A stretch of 26,113 bases of DNA from Pseudomonadota bacterium (GTDB taxonomy: Bacteria; Pseudomonadota; Gammaproteobacteria; Burkholderiales; Thiobacillaceae): assembly GCA_021802595.1 (NCBI GenBank), contig JAJZRT010000006.1, forward strand, positions 1 through 26,113, written 5' to 3'. The position numbers and the translations under genes are program-made. Position 1 is the first letter of the stretch. Each line of letters starts with the position of its first letter. Shown piece after piece: positions 1-8,424 of the stretch. The notes below the pieces were generated by a model. The model ran no database searches. It was not told the origin of the DNA and was given only the letters and a program-made list of their open reading frames with translations.

Positions 1-1
1 C

Positions 2-526
2 CATCCCGACGTGGTGGCGCTGGCCGACCGGCTCCGGCCCGACCTGATCGCGGTATTCGGCACCTCCCTCATCCGCGGCCCCCTGCTGCAGCAAGGCCGC
101 CTCGGCATCGTCAACCTGCACGGCGGCCTGTCGCCCCACTACCGGGGGGCGGATTGCACCTTCTGGGCCCTGTACAACGAACAGCCGGAGCAGGTGGGGT
201 GCACCCTGCATTTCATCGACCCGGGCATCGACTCGGGCGAACTCATCGCCCACATCTGCCCGGAAGTAAAGCCGGGGGACGACGAACTGACCCTGTTCTG
301 GCGTGCGGTGCGCGACAGCGCCGAGATCTACGCCGAGCTGCCGGCCCGCCTGGAACGGGGCGAGCGCCTCGGCCGGAAGCAGCCGGGTAAAGGGCGGCTT
401 TATCAGGTCAAAGACCGGCGGTTGCGGCACGAACGTGAGTTGGCCCGTCGCCACGAGCGGGGGCTGGTCGTAGCGGCAAGCCTGCCGCGGCGCATAACCT
501 GGTTTTCAAAGGAAGCGGCACCGTGA
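2..526 (+). CDS. Formyltransferase-like protein, 3' part (5' end outside window)
   Basis: The reading frame is open to the left edge, so only the C-terminal ~174 residues are seen. The part present carries the hallmarks of the formyltransferase fold shared by methionyl-tRNA formyltransferase and sugar N-formyltransferases. These are NLHGGLSPHYRG, equivalent to the Asn and His of the catalytic triad, and DPGIDSGELI, which supplies the Asp. The family moves a formyl group from N10-formyltetrahydrofolate to an amine. Next to glycan genes, an amino-sugar N-formyltransferase is more likely than the housekeeping tRNA enzyme, and the C-terminus is short and basic rather than the tRNA-binding domain of Fmt. 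This assignment to a sugar substrate is inference. The stop codon is TGA at 524-526, and 76 bp separate it from the ligase gene on the same strand. Confidence 0.75.
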   Translation, partial: HPDVVALADRLRPDLIAVFGTSLIRGPLLQQGRLGIVNLHGGLSPHYRGADCTFWALYNEQPEQVGCTLHFIDPGIDSGELIAHICPEVKPGDDELTLFWRAVRDSAEIYAELPARLERGERLGRKQPGKGRLYQVKDRRLRHERELARRHERGLVVAASLPRRITWFSKEAAP

Positions 527-602
527 GCCTCACGGATTCGGCCAACGCGTCGACGACCGCTATCACGGTGCGAAGCGCACGAAACTTAGGCGAAAAGAGA
601 TC

Positions 603-1922
603 TTGAGAGATATTTTCGTTACCGCCGTTGTATTCGGATTTGTCCCGCTGATTCTGCGGCGGCCATACGTCGGAATTTACGTCTGGGCGTGGCTTGGCTT
701 TATGAACCCGCACCGACTCTGTTGGGGTTTTGCCTACGATTTCCCGTTCGCCTATCTCATTGCGTTGGTGACCCTGGGCGGGATGTTCTTTTCCCGCGAA
801 CCTAAGAAGATACCGTGGACGCGGGAGACCATACTGCTTCTCATCTTCATGCTGTGGATGTTGCTAACCACTTTTTTCGCTATCCACCAGGAACTTGCCT
901 GGCTGCAGCTGGAGAAGATAGCCAAAATTCAGTTGATGATCTATGTCACGCTGATGCTGATCACAACACGTGAACGATTGAACATGCTGGTGTGGGTGGT
1001 CGCGTTGTCGCTTGCCTTCTACGGGGTGAAGGGCGGCATATTCACCATCACGCATGGCGGTGCATACGCCGTCAAAGGCCCCGCGGGCTCGTTCATCGGC
1101 GGAAACAATGAAATGGCGCTGGCGCTGATCATGACGATCCCTTTGCTGCGCTACTTGCAGCTCACCGTGCAGAAGAAGTGGCTACATTCAGGCCTCAGCG
1201 TCGTGATAGTGCTATGCGCGATCGCGGTGATCGGCAGCCTCTCGCGCGGCGCGCTCGTGGGCGGAACGGCCATGGGCCTTTTCCTGTGGCTGAAGAGCCG
1301 GAACAAGTTGTTTACCGGCGTGGTGATCGCCGTGTCGGTGACGCTGATACTCTCTCTAATGCCCACGCAGTGGTTCGACCGCATGTCGACCATCAAGACC
1401 TACCAGGAAGATCAATCCGCCCTGGGGCGCATCAATGCCTGGCACATGGCGTTCAACCTGGCCAAGGATCGCGTACTTGGCGGAGGATTCGAGGCCTTCA
1501 AGCGCGATACTTTCGCGAGGTATGCGCCCGATCCAAGCGACGTCCATGACTCTCACAGCATTTACTTCGAGGTGCTCGGCGAACACGGTTTTATCGGCTT
1601 GGCACTATTCCTGATTCTGGGCCTCGTGGCTTGGCGAACCGGATCATGGATGATCCGGACGGCAAAACGCGATCCGGACAAGAAGTGGGCGGCAGACCTC
1701 GCCGCCATGACGCAGGTCAGCATGGTTGGATACGCGGTGGCGGGGGCGTTTCTCGGGCTGAGTTACTTTGACCTCTACTACAACCTGATCGCGTTCATCG
1801 TGATAAGCAAGTTAATCCTCACCCGGGAACAGTCGGCGTCGCAGGCAATGCCGGGAAATCGGGGAACAAATAACGACACAAAAAAAGGGCAAGCTAGATT
1901 GAGTCAGAGCTTGCGCGTCTGA
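603..1922 (+). CDS. Polytopic O-antigen-ligase-like protein, exosortase A-associated type
   Basis: This 439-residue integral membrane protein has about ten or more hydrophobic segments spread along its length. It resembles the 'O-glycosylation ligase, exosortase A-associated' family: the N-terminus MRDIFVTAVVFGF, then RRPYVGIYVWAWLGFMNPHR and WGFAYDFPFA, is how that family begins. A GSLSRGALVGG segment around residue 205 and a periplasmic SHSIYFEVLGEHGFIGL segment (near residue 320) match the Wzy_C/ligase pattern, where the loop holds catalytic residues. The expected role is joining a lipid-linked glycan to an acceptor, or polymerising it, on the outer face of the inner membrane. The start is TTG with a weak AGAGA ribosome-binding site; no ATG fits the family N-terminus. 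The last 19 bp overlap the convergent asparagine-synthase gene. The tail after residue ~405 is polar and probably cytoplasmic. Confidence 0.85.
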   Translation: MRDIFVTAVVFGFVPLILRRPYVGIYVWAWLGFMNPHRLCWGFAYDFPFAYLIALVTLGGMFFSREPKKIPWTRETILLLIFMLWMLLTTFFAIHQELAWLQLEKIAKIQLMIYVTLMLITTRERLNMLVWVVALSLAFYGVKGGIFTITHGGAYAVKGPAGSFIGGNNEMALALIMTIPLLRYLQLTVQKKWLHSGLSVVIVLCAIAVIGSLSRGALVGGTAMGLFLWLKSRNKLFTGVVIAVSVTLILSLMPTQWFDRMSTIKTYQEDQSALGRINAWHMAFNLAKDRVLGGGFEAFKRDTFARYAPDPSDVHDSHSIYFEVLGEHGFIGLALFLILGLVAWRTGSWMIRTAKRDPDKKWAADLAAMTQVSMVGYAVAGAFLGLSYFDLYYNLIAFIVISKLILTREQSASQAMPGNRGTNNDTKKGQARLSQSLRV

Positions 1923-3754
1923 AGCCACTGCTCCAGCATCGTCATCACCCAGATCATTACCCCATAATAGGTGGCGTGACCGCTTCGGTGTTGCTCGATC
2001 AGGTGATCGACATATTCCGGCTTGACATACCCGCGTTGCCGAAACGATCTCAGGCTGTCATAGGCGAGATCGCGCAGCGGTCCATGGCTGGCCAGCCAGA
2101 GGCCGAACGGCAAGCCGAAGCCGTGCTTGCTCTTGGCGATCGTCTGCGGCGGAAGAAAATCCGCCAACGCTTTCTTGAAAAAGTAGCGCAACTTTACGCC
2201 CTTCACCTTGAGCTCGGGCGGCAACCGGGCCGCAAATGTCACCATCTCTTCGTCAAGCAAGGGATAGTGCACGGCCACGCCAGCCAACTCACACATCCGG
2301 TTTACCTTGCGCAGGTCGTTATCGGCTAGCGTCACTTCGAGGTCCAGATGCAGCATTCGATTGATATAGGAATCGGAAGTGGTGCGCCAGTAGGCGTCGT
2401 GCAGGATCTGTTCGGGGGCATGCGCGTTGATCTGCGAAAGGTAGTCGGCGGAGAAGATATCTTCCAGCGGCGTCCGGCGCAGGAAATTGTAGGATTCCAA
2501 TCGCTCGGGCAAGGGGATTCTTGCTTGACCGATATAGCTTTTCAGTTTTCTCACGGGGGGAAACCGGTCGCCTCCCGGAAATCCGAAAACGAACGGTTCC
2601 ACAAGACCGCGCCGCGTAGATTCCGGCAGCAGACGATAGAGCTCGAACACGCGCTGCTTGGCGTAGCGCACGTTTCCGCCGAAAATCTCGTCGCCGCCGT
2701 CGCCCGCCAGCATGAGCCCGACACCGTCCTGCCGCGCCATTTTCGCGCAATAGTAGGTCGGCACGGCCGAGGCGTTGCCGAACGGCTCGTCGTAAGCCCC
2801 GGCGATGAGTGGGATGGCCTCGACGACGTCCTCGGCCGTCACGTAATACTCGTGCGCCTGCGTGCCGAAATGACGCGACGTGGTGCGGGCGTACTCCATT
2901 TCGTCGAAGCCTTCCGCCGCAAATCCGATGGAATACGTCTTTGCCGGCTTGCGCTGGACCTCGGTCAGGATGCCGGCGACGGTCGAACTGTCGATTCCGC
3001 CGCTAAGAAAGGCACCGATTCGCTCGTGATCCGCCGCGCGGCTGACCGACGTGCGCAGCAGGGCCCGCAACTCGTCCGACAGGCTCTCGAATGACGCGTT
3101 GCCGGGAGCCCGATAATCGAGCTGCGAGTAAAATGCCCGCTCCACGTTCCCGCCGCGGCACAGGACGTATTCCCCGGGAAGCAGCTTGGAAACCCCCCGA
3201 TAGATGGTGCCGGGAGCGGGCACCATATGGAAAAACAGATAGTTGAATACGGCCTGCGGATCGAGATCCGGTTCGATGGCCGGATGGGCCGCAACGGCGT
3301 CGACCGTAGAGCCGAAAACGAGGTGATTTCCGCGTCTGGCAAAGCACATGGGGCGCACGCCCATGCGGTCGATGGCCAACAATACCGCATCGGTGCGCAA
3401 ATCGATCAGCGCCAAGGAGAAAGGGCCATGAATCTTTTCGAGAAAGCCCTTTCCGTCGCGCAAATAGGCTGCCGCGACGGCGGCGGCGGGGCTCTCGTCC
3501 CGAGAGATTTGGGCGAGTTCGCCGCTGCTCCAGCGAACCGAACCTTCCACCGCCACGCGAACGGCTTCGTTTTCGCACAAATTGGCCCGATCGAAGCGCG
3601 AATCGGCCGCCAGGCCCGAAATCGAATCGCTGCTCAGGGAAACCGAGGGGCCCTCCCGCGCCCCGATGGCGCGCGCCATCCGCTCCAGCACCGACCGATC
3701 GTTGCCGGTGCCCGAGTCGGTATTTGGTCTCCACCAGCCGCACAGTCCCCCCAT
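1904..3754 (-). CDS. Asparagine-synthase-like ATP-dependent amide ligase with degenerate glutaminase domain
   Basis: The protein has 616 residues with the two-domain layout of AsnB: an N-terminal Ntn glutaminase domain (about 1-200) and a C-terminal ATP-pyrophosphatase/synthetase domain (about 220-600). The synthetase half is intact, with the P-loop SGGIDSS at 251-257 and GDGGDEIFGG from 351. The glutaminase half is not. Translation starts MGGLCGWW, so the only candidate nucleophile is Cys5 rather than Cys2, and I find no equivalent of the family's RGPD, GHRRL, NGEIYN or SDTEV motifs; the corresponding stretch reads AVEGSVRWSSGEL. The ATG at 3754 has GGGAAAG upstream and is the only good start. 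The protein probably forms an amide or similar bond with ATP, using an amine other than glutamine-derived ammonia, as beta-lactam synthetase does. Exosortase-linked loci often hold such amidotransferase homologues. It is convergent with the ligase and divergent from the sulfotransferase. Confidence 0.8.
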   Translation of the reverse strand: MGGLCGWWRPNTDSGTGNDRSVLERMARAIGAREGPSVSLSSDSISGLAADSRFDRANLCENEAVRVAVEGSVRWSSGELAQISRDESPAAAVAAAYLRDGKGFLEKIHGPFSLALIDLRTDAVLLAIDRMGVRPMCFARRGNHLVFGSTVDAVAAHPAIEPDLDPQAVFNYLFFHMVPAPGTIYRGVSKLLPGEYVLCRGGNVERAFYSQLDYRAPGNASFESLSDELRALLRTSVSRAADHERIGAFLSGGIDSSTVAGILTEVQRKPAKTYSIGFAAEGFDEMEYARTTSRHFGTQAHEYYVTAEDVVEAIPLIAGAYDEPFGNASAVPTYYCAKMARQDGVGLMLAGDGGDEIFGGNVRYAKQRVFELYRLLPESTRRGLVEPFVFGFPGGDRFPPVRKLKSYIGQARIPLPERLESYNFLRRTPLEDIFSADYLSQINAHAPEQILHDAYWRTTSDSYINRMLHLDLEVTLADNDLRKVNRMCELAGVAVHYPLLDEEMVTFAARLPPELKVKGVKLRYFFKKALADFLPPQTIAKSKHGFGLPFGLWLASHGPLRDLAYDSLRSFRQRGYVKPEYVDHLIEQHRSGHATYYGVMIWVMTMLEQWLQTRKL

Positions 3755-3835
3755 AGCGCTTTCCCGATTGTTCCGTCAGATCATCCCAGAGATATCTTAT
3801 AATGCCAGTCAGTATATGGAACGGCGGTCCTAATT
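3755..3835. promoter_or_regulatory. Divergent intergenic region with candidate promoters
   Basis: These 81 bp separate two diverging genes and are AT-rich against GC-rich flanks. On + there is an exact TATAAT at 3798-3803, 32 bp before the sulfotransferase GTG, although no good -35 box lies at 16-18 bp from it. On - the overlapping TATAAG (3801-3796) and TATACT (3816-3811) are possible -10 boxes for the asparagine-synthase-like gene. That a promoter lies here follows from the gene layout; the exact boxes are uncertain. Confidence 0.45.
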
Positions 3836-4765
3836 GTGGGCGAATTCTGGCTGAAAGTCGAAAAAACATTATCCTATCATGGCCAGAAAACCGTGCGTGC
3901 AGGCCGAAGGCTGAGATGGAGCCTGTCTCCCTTTCAGGCATCCCGCCCCATTTTCATCGTCGGCTGCAGCCGTGCCGGCACCACCTTGGTGTACAAGACT
4001 TTCTCGGAATCGCGGGAGATCGGCTCGCTCCAGCGTGAAACGCACGATTTTTGGGTCGATCTACACCCCCTTGGCGAAAAGAACTGGAATACGCACGCGC
4101 TGGGTGTCGCCAACGCGAGTGCCTCCGACCGGGACACCGTCGCGCGTTATTTCTATGTCCACACCGGCAGGAACCGCTTTGTGGACAAGAACAACCAGAA
4201 CGGGCTGTGCGTGCCCTATCTGCATGCACTCTTTCCGGACGCGCACTTCGTCTACGTCAAGCGCAGCCCGGGCGACAACATCAACTCGCTGATCGAAGGA
4301 TGGGGCAAACCGGGCGAATTCGCGACCTGGTCCGACGAACTGCCGGAAACCGTTGCCGTCGACGGGGGACGGTACACCCGCTGGTGCTTTTTTCTGGCGG
4401 ACGGCTGGCGTGACTACCTGCGCGCGCCGATCGAAGACGTGTGCGCCTTCCAGTACGAAGCCATCAACCGGGCAATCCTCGAGGCTAAACAATCCGTACC
4501 GGCCGACCAGTGGACCGACATCGTCTATGAAGACCTCGTCCGGGATCCCGTGGGGGGGTTCCGCCGCGCTTTCGAAACGTGCGGAATCACCTTCACCCCC
4601 GCTCTCGAACAGCATTGCGCGCAGGTGCTTTCCAGGCCGTACAACGCTTTTTCCGAAATTCGGCTGGACAAATGGCGGGACGGCCGGAACAGGGCGCGCA
4701 TAGAGCGCGTCATGGGACGCGTCGCCGCCGTCGCCGGCGAGATGGGTTACCCGCTTTCCGCCTGA
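3836..4765 (+). CDS. PAPS-dependent sulfotransferase family protein
   Basis: This 309-residue soluble protein has the sulfotransferase fold. The 5'-phosphosulfate-binding loop is PIFIVGCSRAGTTLVYKTF (P38-F56), with the basic and threonine residues R46, T49 and T50. The 3'-phosphate site is FVYVKRSPGDNINSLIEG (from residue 138), with R143 and S151 in the usual R-x7-S spacing. These enzymes move sulfate from PAPS to a hydroxyl or amine of a sugar or lipid. Here the likely acceptor is the locus glycan or its precursor in the cytoplasm, which is inference from context. The start is GTG at 3836 behind a weak GGCGGT; the frame is closed upstream by TAA at 3800 and contains no ATG, and ATT at 3833 is the only close alternative. 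A 6-bp GC hairpin follows the stop codon directly. Confidence 0.82.
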   Translation: MGEFWLKVEKTLSYHGQKTVRAGRRLRWSLSPFQASRPIFIVGCSRAGTTLVYKTFSESREIGSLQRETHDFWVDLHPLGEKNWNTHALGVANASASDRDTVARYFYVHTGRNRFVDKNNQNGLCVPYLHALFPDAHFVYVKRSPGDNINSLIEGWGKPGEFATWSDELPETVAVDGGRYTRWCFFLADGWRDYLRAPIEDVCAFQYEAINRAILEAKQSVPADQWTDIVYEDLVRDPVGGFRRAFETCGITFTPALEQHCAQVLSRPYNAFSEIRLDKWRDGRNRARIERVMGRVAAVAGEMGYPLSA

Positions 4766-4780
4766 CGCCCGGAGCGGGCG
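4766..4780 (+). terminator. Short GC hairpin directly after the sulfotransferase stop
   Basis: CGCCCG, a 3-nt GAG loop and CGGGCG form a perfect 6-bp stem that begins on the base after the stop codon. No T-run follows, so it may be a weak terminator, a 3'-end stabiliser, or only GC-rich chance. Confidence 0.3.
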
Positions 4781-4894
4781 CACGGTTCGTTGGCGGCCTT
4801 GCCAAGAAAACCATTTTCGCCGACAACCCGGCACCGATCGCGGGCTTCCTTTTCGACAGATGCGTCCATCGCACGAACCGTCGGACCGGACGCA

Positions 4895-4950
4895 GTGTCA
4901 GGAAAATATGATTGCCGTATACTTTAATGCGAAGCGGCAGCCCGCTTCGC
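4895..4950 (+). promoter_or_regulatory. Candidate promoter followed by a 9-bp hairpin in the 4766-5052 gap
   Basis: The 287-bp gap between the sulfotransferase and the next glycosyltransferase holds no gene I can support. A -10-like TATACT at 4918-4923 follows a weak -35-like GTGTCA at 4895-4900 with a 17-bp spacer. Directly downstream, GCGAAGCGG (4929-4937) and CCGCTTCGC (4942-4950) form a perfect 9-bp inverted repeat around a CAGC loop. If the promoter is real, the hairpin lies in the first bases of the transcript, about 100 nt before the ATG at 5053. Confidence 0.4.
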
Positions 4951-5052
4951 GACCCGCCGGGGCCGGCTGGGTATAGCCACACTTGCCCGTTGCGACAACC
5001 GAATGAGAACCGCATGATAAAGTGGCCCACCGAAAGATAAGGCCCAACCCGC

Positions 5053-6012
5053 ATGCTTATCACTGTAGCCATCGCCACATACAATCGGCCCAATTTGCTC
5101 AGGGAGGCGCTGAGCAGCATTGCGGCCCAAACCTACCGCAACTGGGAGGTGGTCGTTGTCGACGACGGGTCCGATCCTCCGGTCGATGCGGCCTCGATAC
5201 AGGCCATAGTCGGCGACAGGTTCCAACTGGTACGGCACCCGGCCCAACAAGGAGTCGTCGCGACCAAGAACGCGGGTGTAGACCGTGCTTCTGGAGAAAT
5301 CATTCTGCACCTGGATGACGACGATTTGCTCAGGGAGGATGCGCTCCAGCGTATCGCGGAAACGTTTGCGAGACACCGAGAATTGGATTGCGTTTTTCTG
5401 AACGTGGAGCCATTCGGAAAGTTTGCCACAGGGGCCGCGGAAAACCAGGATCTCGCCTTATCGCGGCTGCTTGATCGCGTACACATCAAAGAGGAAGATG
5501 GTGTGGTCTTTCTCGGGGAGGGGTTTTTCGAGGCTCTTCTCAAATCCGTGCCGCTTGCGCTGCAGCGGCCCGCTGCGCGCCGAGGCACATGGAATATCGT
5601 GGGCGGGTTCACGCCCGGGTTGATCTTTGCCGAACCGGAATGGACGATACGCGCCGCAATGCAATGCCGAACGGCGCTGCTTCGGGCGCCGTTATCGCTA
5701 TGGCGCGTGGATGGGCAAAATTTCGCATCGACCCCGGCGATGAAGCTGCTGCACGGCAAACGCGGCAGAGCCGCGAAAAGGGATTTGCTTGAACAGCTCA
5801 GGCGCACGGCGCGCAAGAACCGCGCTCACATACGCGGAGTTCGGAATGCGCTTGCGAACGGCTATTTTGATGAGGCCTACTTTCACGCAGAACAGGGCAA
5901 GCGCGCGGCAATATGGTACCCACTGCTCCATTCTTTCATCATGGCGCCCGGCTGGAGGCATCTCCGCCTGGGGCTTAGGAGCTTGTTGTCGGCCAAGGCG
6001 GGCGGTCGTTAG
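5053..6012 (+). CDS. Family 2 glycosyltransferase (GT-A fold)
   Basis: The protein has 319 residues. It starts MLITVAIATYNRPNLLREAL, the standard GT2 N-terminal strand and helix, followed by VVVVDDGSD (33-41), which binds the nucleotide-sugar, and LDDDD (87-91), the metal-binding DXD equivalent. GWSL-type acceptor motifs are not evident, and the region after residue ~190 is not diagnostic, so neither donor nor acceptor can be named. The basic C-terminus has one mildly hydrophobic stretch (IWYPLLHSFIMAPGW) that may rest on the membrane. The expected role is addition of one sugar to a lipid-linked intermediate on the cytoplasmic face. ATG 5053 fits the family start, with AAGG about 10 nt upstream. 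The gene stands apart by 287 bp upstream and 150 bp downstream. Confidence 0.85.
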   Translation: MLITVAIATYNRPNLLREALSSIAAQTYRNWEVVVVDDGSDPPVDAASIQAIVGDRFQLVRHPAQQGVVATKNAGVDRASGEIILHLDDDDLLREDALQRIAETFARHRELDCVFLNVEPFGKFATGAAENQDLALSRLLDRVHIKEEDGVVFLGEGFFEALLKSVPLALQRPAARRGTWNIVGGFTPGLIFAEPEWTIRAAMQCRTALLRAPLSLWRVDGQNFASTPAMKLLHGKRGRAAKRDLLEQLRRTARKNRAHIRGVRNALANGYFDEAYFHAEQGKRAAIWYPLLHSFIMAPGWRHLRLGLRSLLSAKAGGR

Positions 6013-6162
6013 GGCGAAATCAAAGCCGCTGGGCTTCCTTCTAAAGCCAACGCGTCGGGTCTGTTCGCCCATGTCCACCGACCATGCTAACCTTTTAGCC
6101 TTGCGCTCACCAAGCCGGCTTCTTGCGGGAACCGCCGGCCACTTTGATCTCCCAATCCGTTT

Positions 6163-7395
6163 ATGCCACCGCTCACCATTATCAGTACCGCGATAATCGT
6201 CTGGTTTGCTGCCGCCGGGCTGGTAACGTGGTACCGCTTTCGCAAGCGGTTGACCGCATTGTGGCGCGAGCCGGTGCTGCGGTTTCCCGTGCTTATCATT
6301 GAAAGCGACGACTGGGGACCCGGCCCGGATGAACATGCGCAGGCGCTCCAACGCCTGAGTCGACTGTTGGCAGGCTTCCGGGACAAGCACGGCAGGCACG
6401 CCGTGATGACGCTCGGGATGGTCTTGGCCGTCCCGGATACCAACGCAATGCGCAAGTCAGGCCTGCGAACTTATCACCGTTTGCCCCTGTCGGACCCACG
6501 TTTCACAGCGATCCGCGAAGCCATCGCAAGCGCTGTCGACGCCGGCGTATTTGCGCCGCAACTGCACGGCATAGAGCACTACTGGCCGCCCGCGGTGGTA
6601 TCGCAGGCGCAAGCAGCCGGCACTATTCGCGGCTGGCTGACGCAGGATGAACTGCCGAATAGCGAAAAGCTGCCCCCCCCTTTGCAGAGCCGCTGGGCGG
6701 ATTGCAGCGAGCTTCCCTCCAAACCGATTTCAGACGACGCGATCGCGGCAGCAGTCGGCGAGGAAGTGGCGGCATTTACCGAACTCTTCGGAGGTTGTCC
6801 GGAAGTGGTTGTTCCACCAACGTTTCTATGGAATGATGTCACGGAACGCGCTTGGGCGAAGGCCGGTGTGCAAATTCTAGTGACGCCCGGGGCGCGGTTT
6901 GAGGCGCGCAACGCGCGTGGTGTTCTCAACCCGTCGTCACGCAACATACTCAATGCCGAGCGCGGCCAGGAGGGCATCATCTACATGGTGCGAGACGATT
7001 ATTTCGAACCCGCGAAGGGGCACCGGGCTGAGCGGGCCATCGCCGCGGTAGTCCGCAAGACCGCCCGGGGACGACCTACCTTGCTGGAAACGCATCGTTT
7101 CAACTTTACCGGTGCGCCGGAAACGGCTAAACAAGCCGCCAACGAGCTGGCCAGGATGCTGGAGGAAGTGCTTAAGCGTTTCCCGGATGTTTGGTTCGTT
7201 TCCACTGCGCAACTCGCCAAGCAACTGGTTTCGCGTTCCCCCGAGCTGGTGGAAACTCGCCTCCGCGCACGCATGCGCGTTTGGCTCTTGCGCGCCGGCG
7301 ATGTCTCCGGTTTGCGGAGATTCGTGGCGCTCACGGGGTTGGCGCTGCTGCTGTTTGTGGTGGGGGCCGTGGTTTTGACTCAAGCTGGTCGGTAA
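6163..7395 (+). CDS. Membrane-anchored NodB-like (polysaccharide deacetylase-fold) protein
   Basis: This 410-residue protein has a hydrophobic segment at each end (about 5-23 and 384-406) around a soluble domain. That domain has the order of motifs of carbohydrate esterase family 4: IIESDDWG (D49, D50) in place of TFDDG, HGIEH (H135, H139) as the metal-binding H-x3-H, VVPPT (216-220) in place of RxPxG, and LLETHRF with H311 as the candidate catalytic His. The sequence is divergent and somewhat longer than usual, so removal of acetyl groups is likely but not certain; related folds cleave other bonds. With the anchors the catalytic domain would probably face the periplasm. Start ATG 6163 lacks a strong ribosome-binding site. 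The following glycosyltransferase begins 2 bp after the stop, so the two are very probably co-transcribed. Confidence 0.7.
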   Translation: MPPLTIISTAIIVWFAAAGLVTWYRFRKRLTALWREPVLRFPVLIIESDDWGPGPDEHAQALQRLSRLLAGFRDKHGRHAVMTLGMVLAVPDTNAMRKSGLRTYHRLPLSDPRFTAIREAIASAVDAGVFAPQLHGIEHYWPPAVVSQAQAAGTIRGWLTQDELPNSEKLPPPLQSRWADCSELPSKPISDDAIAAAVGEEVAAFTELFGGCPEVVVPPTFLWNDVTERAWAKAGVQILVTPGARFEARNARGVLNPSSRNILNAERGQEGIIYMVRDDYFEPAKGHRAERAIAAVVRKTARGRPTLLETHRFNFTGAPETAKQAANELARMLEEVLKRFPDVWFVSTAQLAKQLVSRSPELVETRLRARMRVWLLRAGDVSGLRRFVALTGLALLLFVVGAVVLTQAGR

Positions 7396-7397
7396 CC

Positions 7398-8345
7398 ATG
7401 AGCAACATTGCTTTTACGGTCATTATCCCCGCCTACAACAGTGCGCCTACGATCGGCCGTGCCATCGAATCGGTACTCGGGCAGACCTATCCGGCGCACG
7501 AAGTGGTGATCGTGGACGACGGCTCGACCGATACCACCCGGGATGAAGTGGCGCGCTTCGGCGATCGCGTGGAATACCTGTATCAGGACAATGCCGGTGT
7601 TTCCGCGGCCCGCAACAAGGGGGCCGCCACTGCAAGCGGTGACTGGCTTGCGTTTCTCGACGCCGACGACTGGTATTTCCCTGACCGGCTGCGACTGCAC
7701 GCCGAGTGGATCGAGAGCGATCCGACCCTGGACTTCCTCACCGGCGACTACGAATATCTCCGCGAAGACGGAAGCCTGATCGGCCGCTCCATGGAACGCA
7801 ACGAAGCCGGGCGGCGGCTACTGGCCGAGGCCGGCGGTACCATGCGCGCCGTGATGGAGGTGGGCGAGTTCGAGGCGTTCGTCGCCGACCATTTCGGGGA
7901 CACGCACACCCTGAGCGTGCCGCGCAAGACTTTCCACGAGCTCGGCGGCTATCCGAGCGGGCGCAAGGTATGCGAAGACGTGCATTTCCTGATCCGCCTG
8001 TGCGCCCGCAGCAGGCGGGTGGGTGTCATCTGCGCCCCAATGGGGGTATATCTCATCCACAACCGGAGCGCGACCCGCCGCGACCCTCTGGCAGCGCAGG
8101 TGAGCAATGTCGAGACGTTGGCCTCCCTGAAACCGGAAGTGGGCGGGCTCTCGGCCCCAATCCGGCGTGGCTTTCGCACCCGTCTGCAGCGTGCCCGCCT
8201 GAACCTCGCCTATGCCTTGCTGCGCGGAGGCCAACGGGGCGCCGCTATACGGGCCGTGTTGCCATCGATTTATGAAAGCCCGGGCCTCGGAAGCTTGCGC
8301 AATCTGGGGTCTATAGTGAGAGGGTTTGGTACGAAGCGCGCATAG
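7398..8345 (+). CDS. Family 2 glycosyltransferase (GT-A fold)
   Basis: The protein has 315 residues from ATG 7398. The frame is open further upstream to 7191, but that extension overlaps the preceding gene and the family N-terminus MSNIAFTVIIPAYN begins here. Motifs are VIIPAYNSAPTIGRAIESV, VIVDDGSTD (37-45) and FLDADD (86-91, DXD), then a GG-containing acceptor segment and CEDVHFLIRL, matching the ED-x-F/D motif that supplies the catalytic base in many GT2 enzymes. It acts at the cytoplasmic side on an unknown acceptor. The gene is separated by only 2 bp from the NodB-like gene, which suggests coupled expression. Donor specificity cannot be read from the sequence. Confidence 0.88.
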   Translation: MSNIAFTVIIPAYNSAPTIGRAIESVLGQTYPAHEVVIVDDGSTDTTRDEVARFGDRVEYLYQDNAGVSAARNKGAATASGDWLAFLDADDWYFPDRLRLHAEWIESDPTLDFLTGDYEYLREDGSLIGRSMERNEAGRRLLAEAGGTMRAVMEVGEFEAFVADHFGDTHTLSVPRKTFHELGGYPSGRKVCEDVHFLIRLCARSRRVGVICAPMGVYLIHNRSATRRDPLAAQVSNVETLASLKPEVGGLSAPIRRGFRTRLQRARLNLAYALLRGGQRGAAIRAVLPSIYESPGLGSLRNLGSIVRGFGTKRA

Positions 8346-8424
8346 CCGAAAAGGCTTGAAGGGAACGTACTTCGCTCCAAGGCTCAGTTAAGGTTTTTTG
8401 TTAGATTTTCTCGGTGGGACGGTG

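Noticed and set aside
2348..3094. A 248-codon open frame on + opposite the asparagine-synthase-like gene
   Set aside because: It is a shadow of the intact synthetase domain on -, with no ribosome-binding site or motif.
3740..3745. CTG at the fourth codon of the asparagine-synthase-like gene as a start giving MCGWW
   Set aside because: It would restore Cys2, but CTG starts are very rare, the G-rich stretch is directly adjacent with no spacing, and the glutamine-binding motifs would still be absent.
3003..3941. A 312-codon open frame on - overlapping the asparagine-synthase-like gene
   Set aside because: It is in another frame of the same strand, is low-complexity Arg/Gly/Ser, and would run through the divergent promoter region into the sulfotransferase gene.
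7191..7397. Upstream extension of the glycosyltransferase frame
   Set aside because: It overlaps the NodB-like gene and adds 69 residues unlike any GT2 N-terminus; ATG 7398 fits the family.
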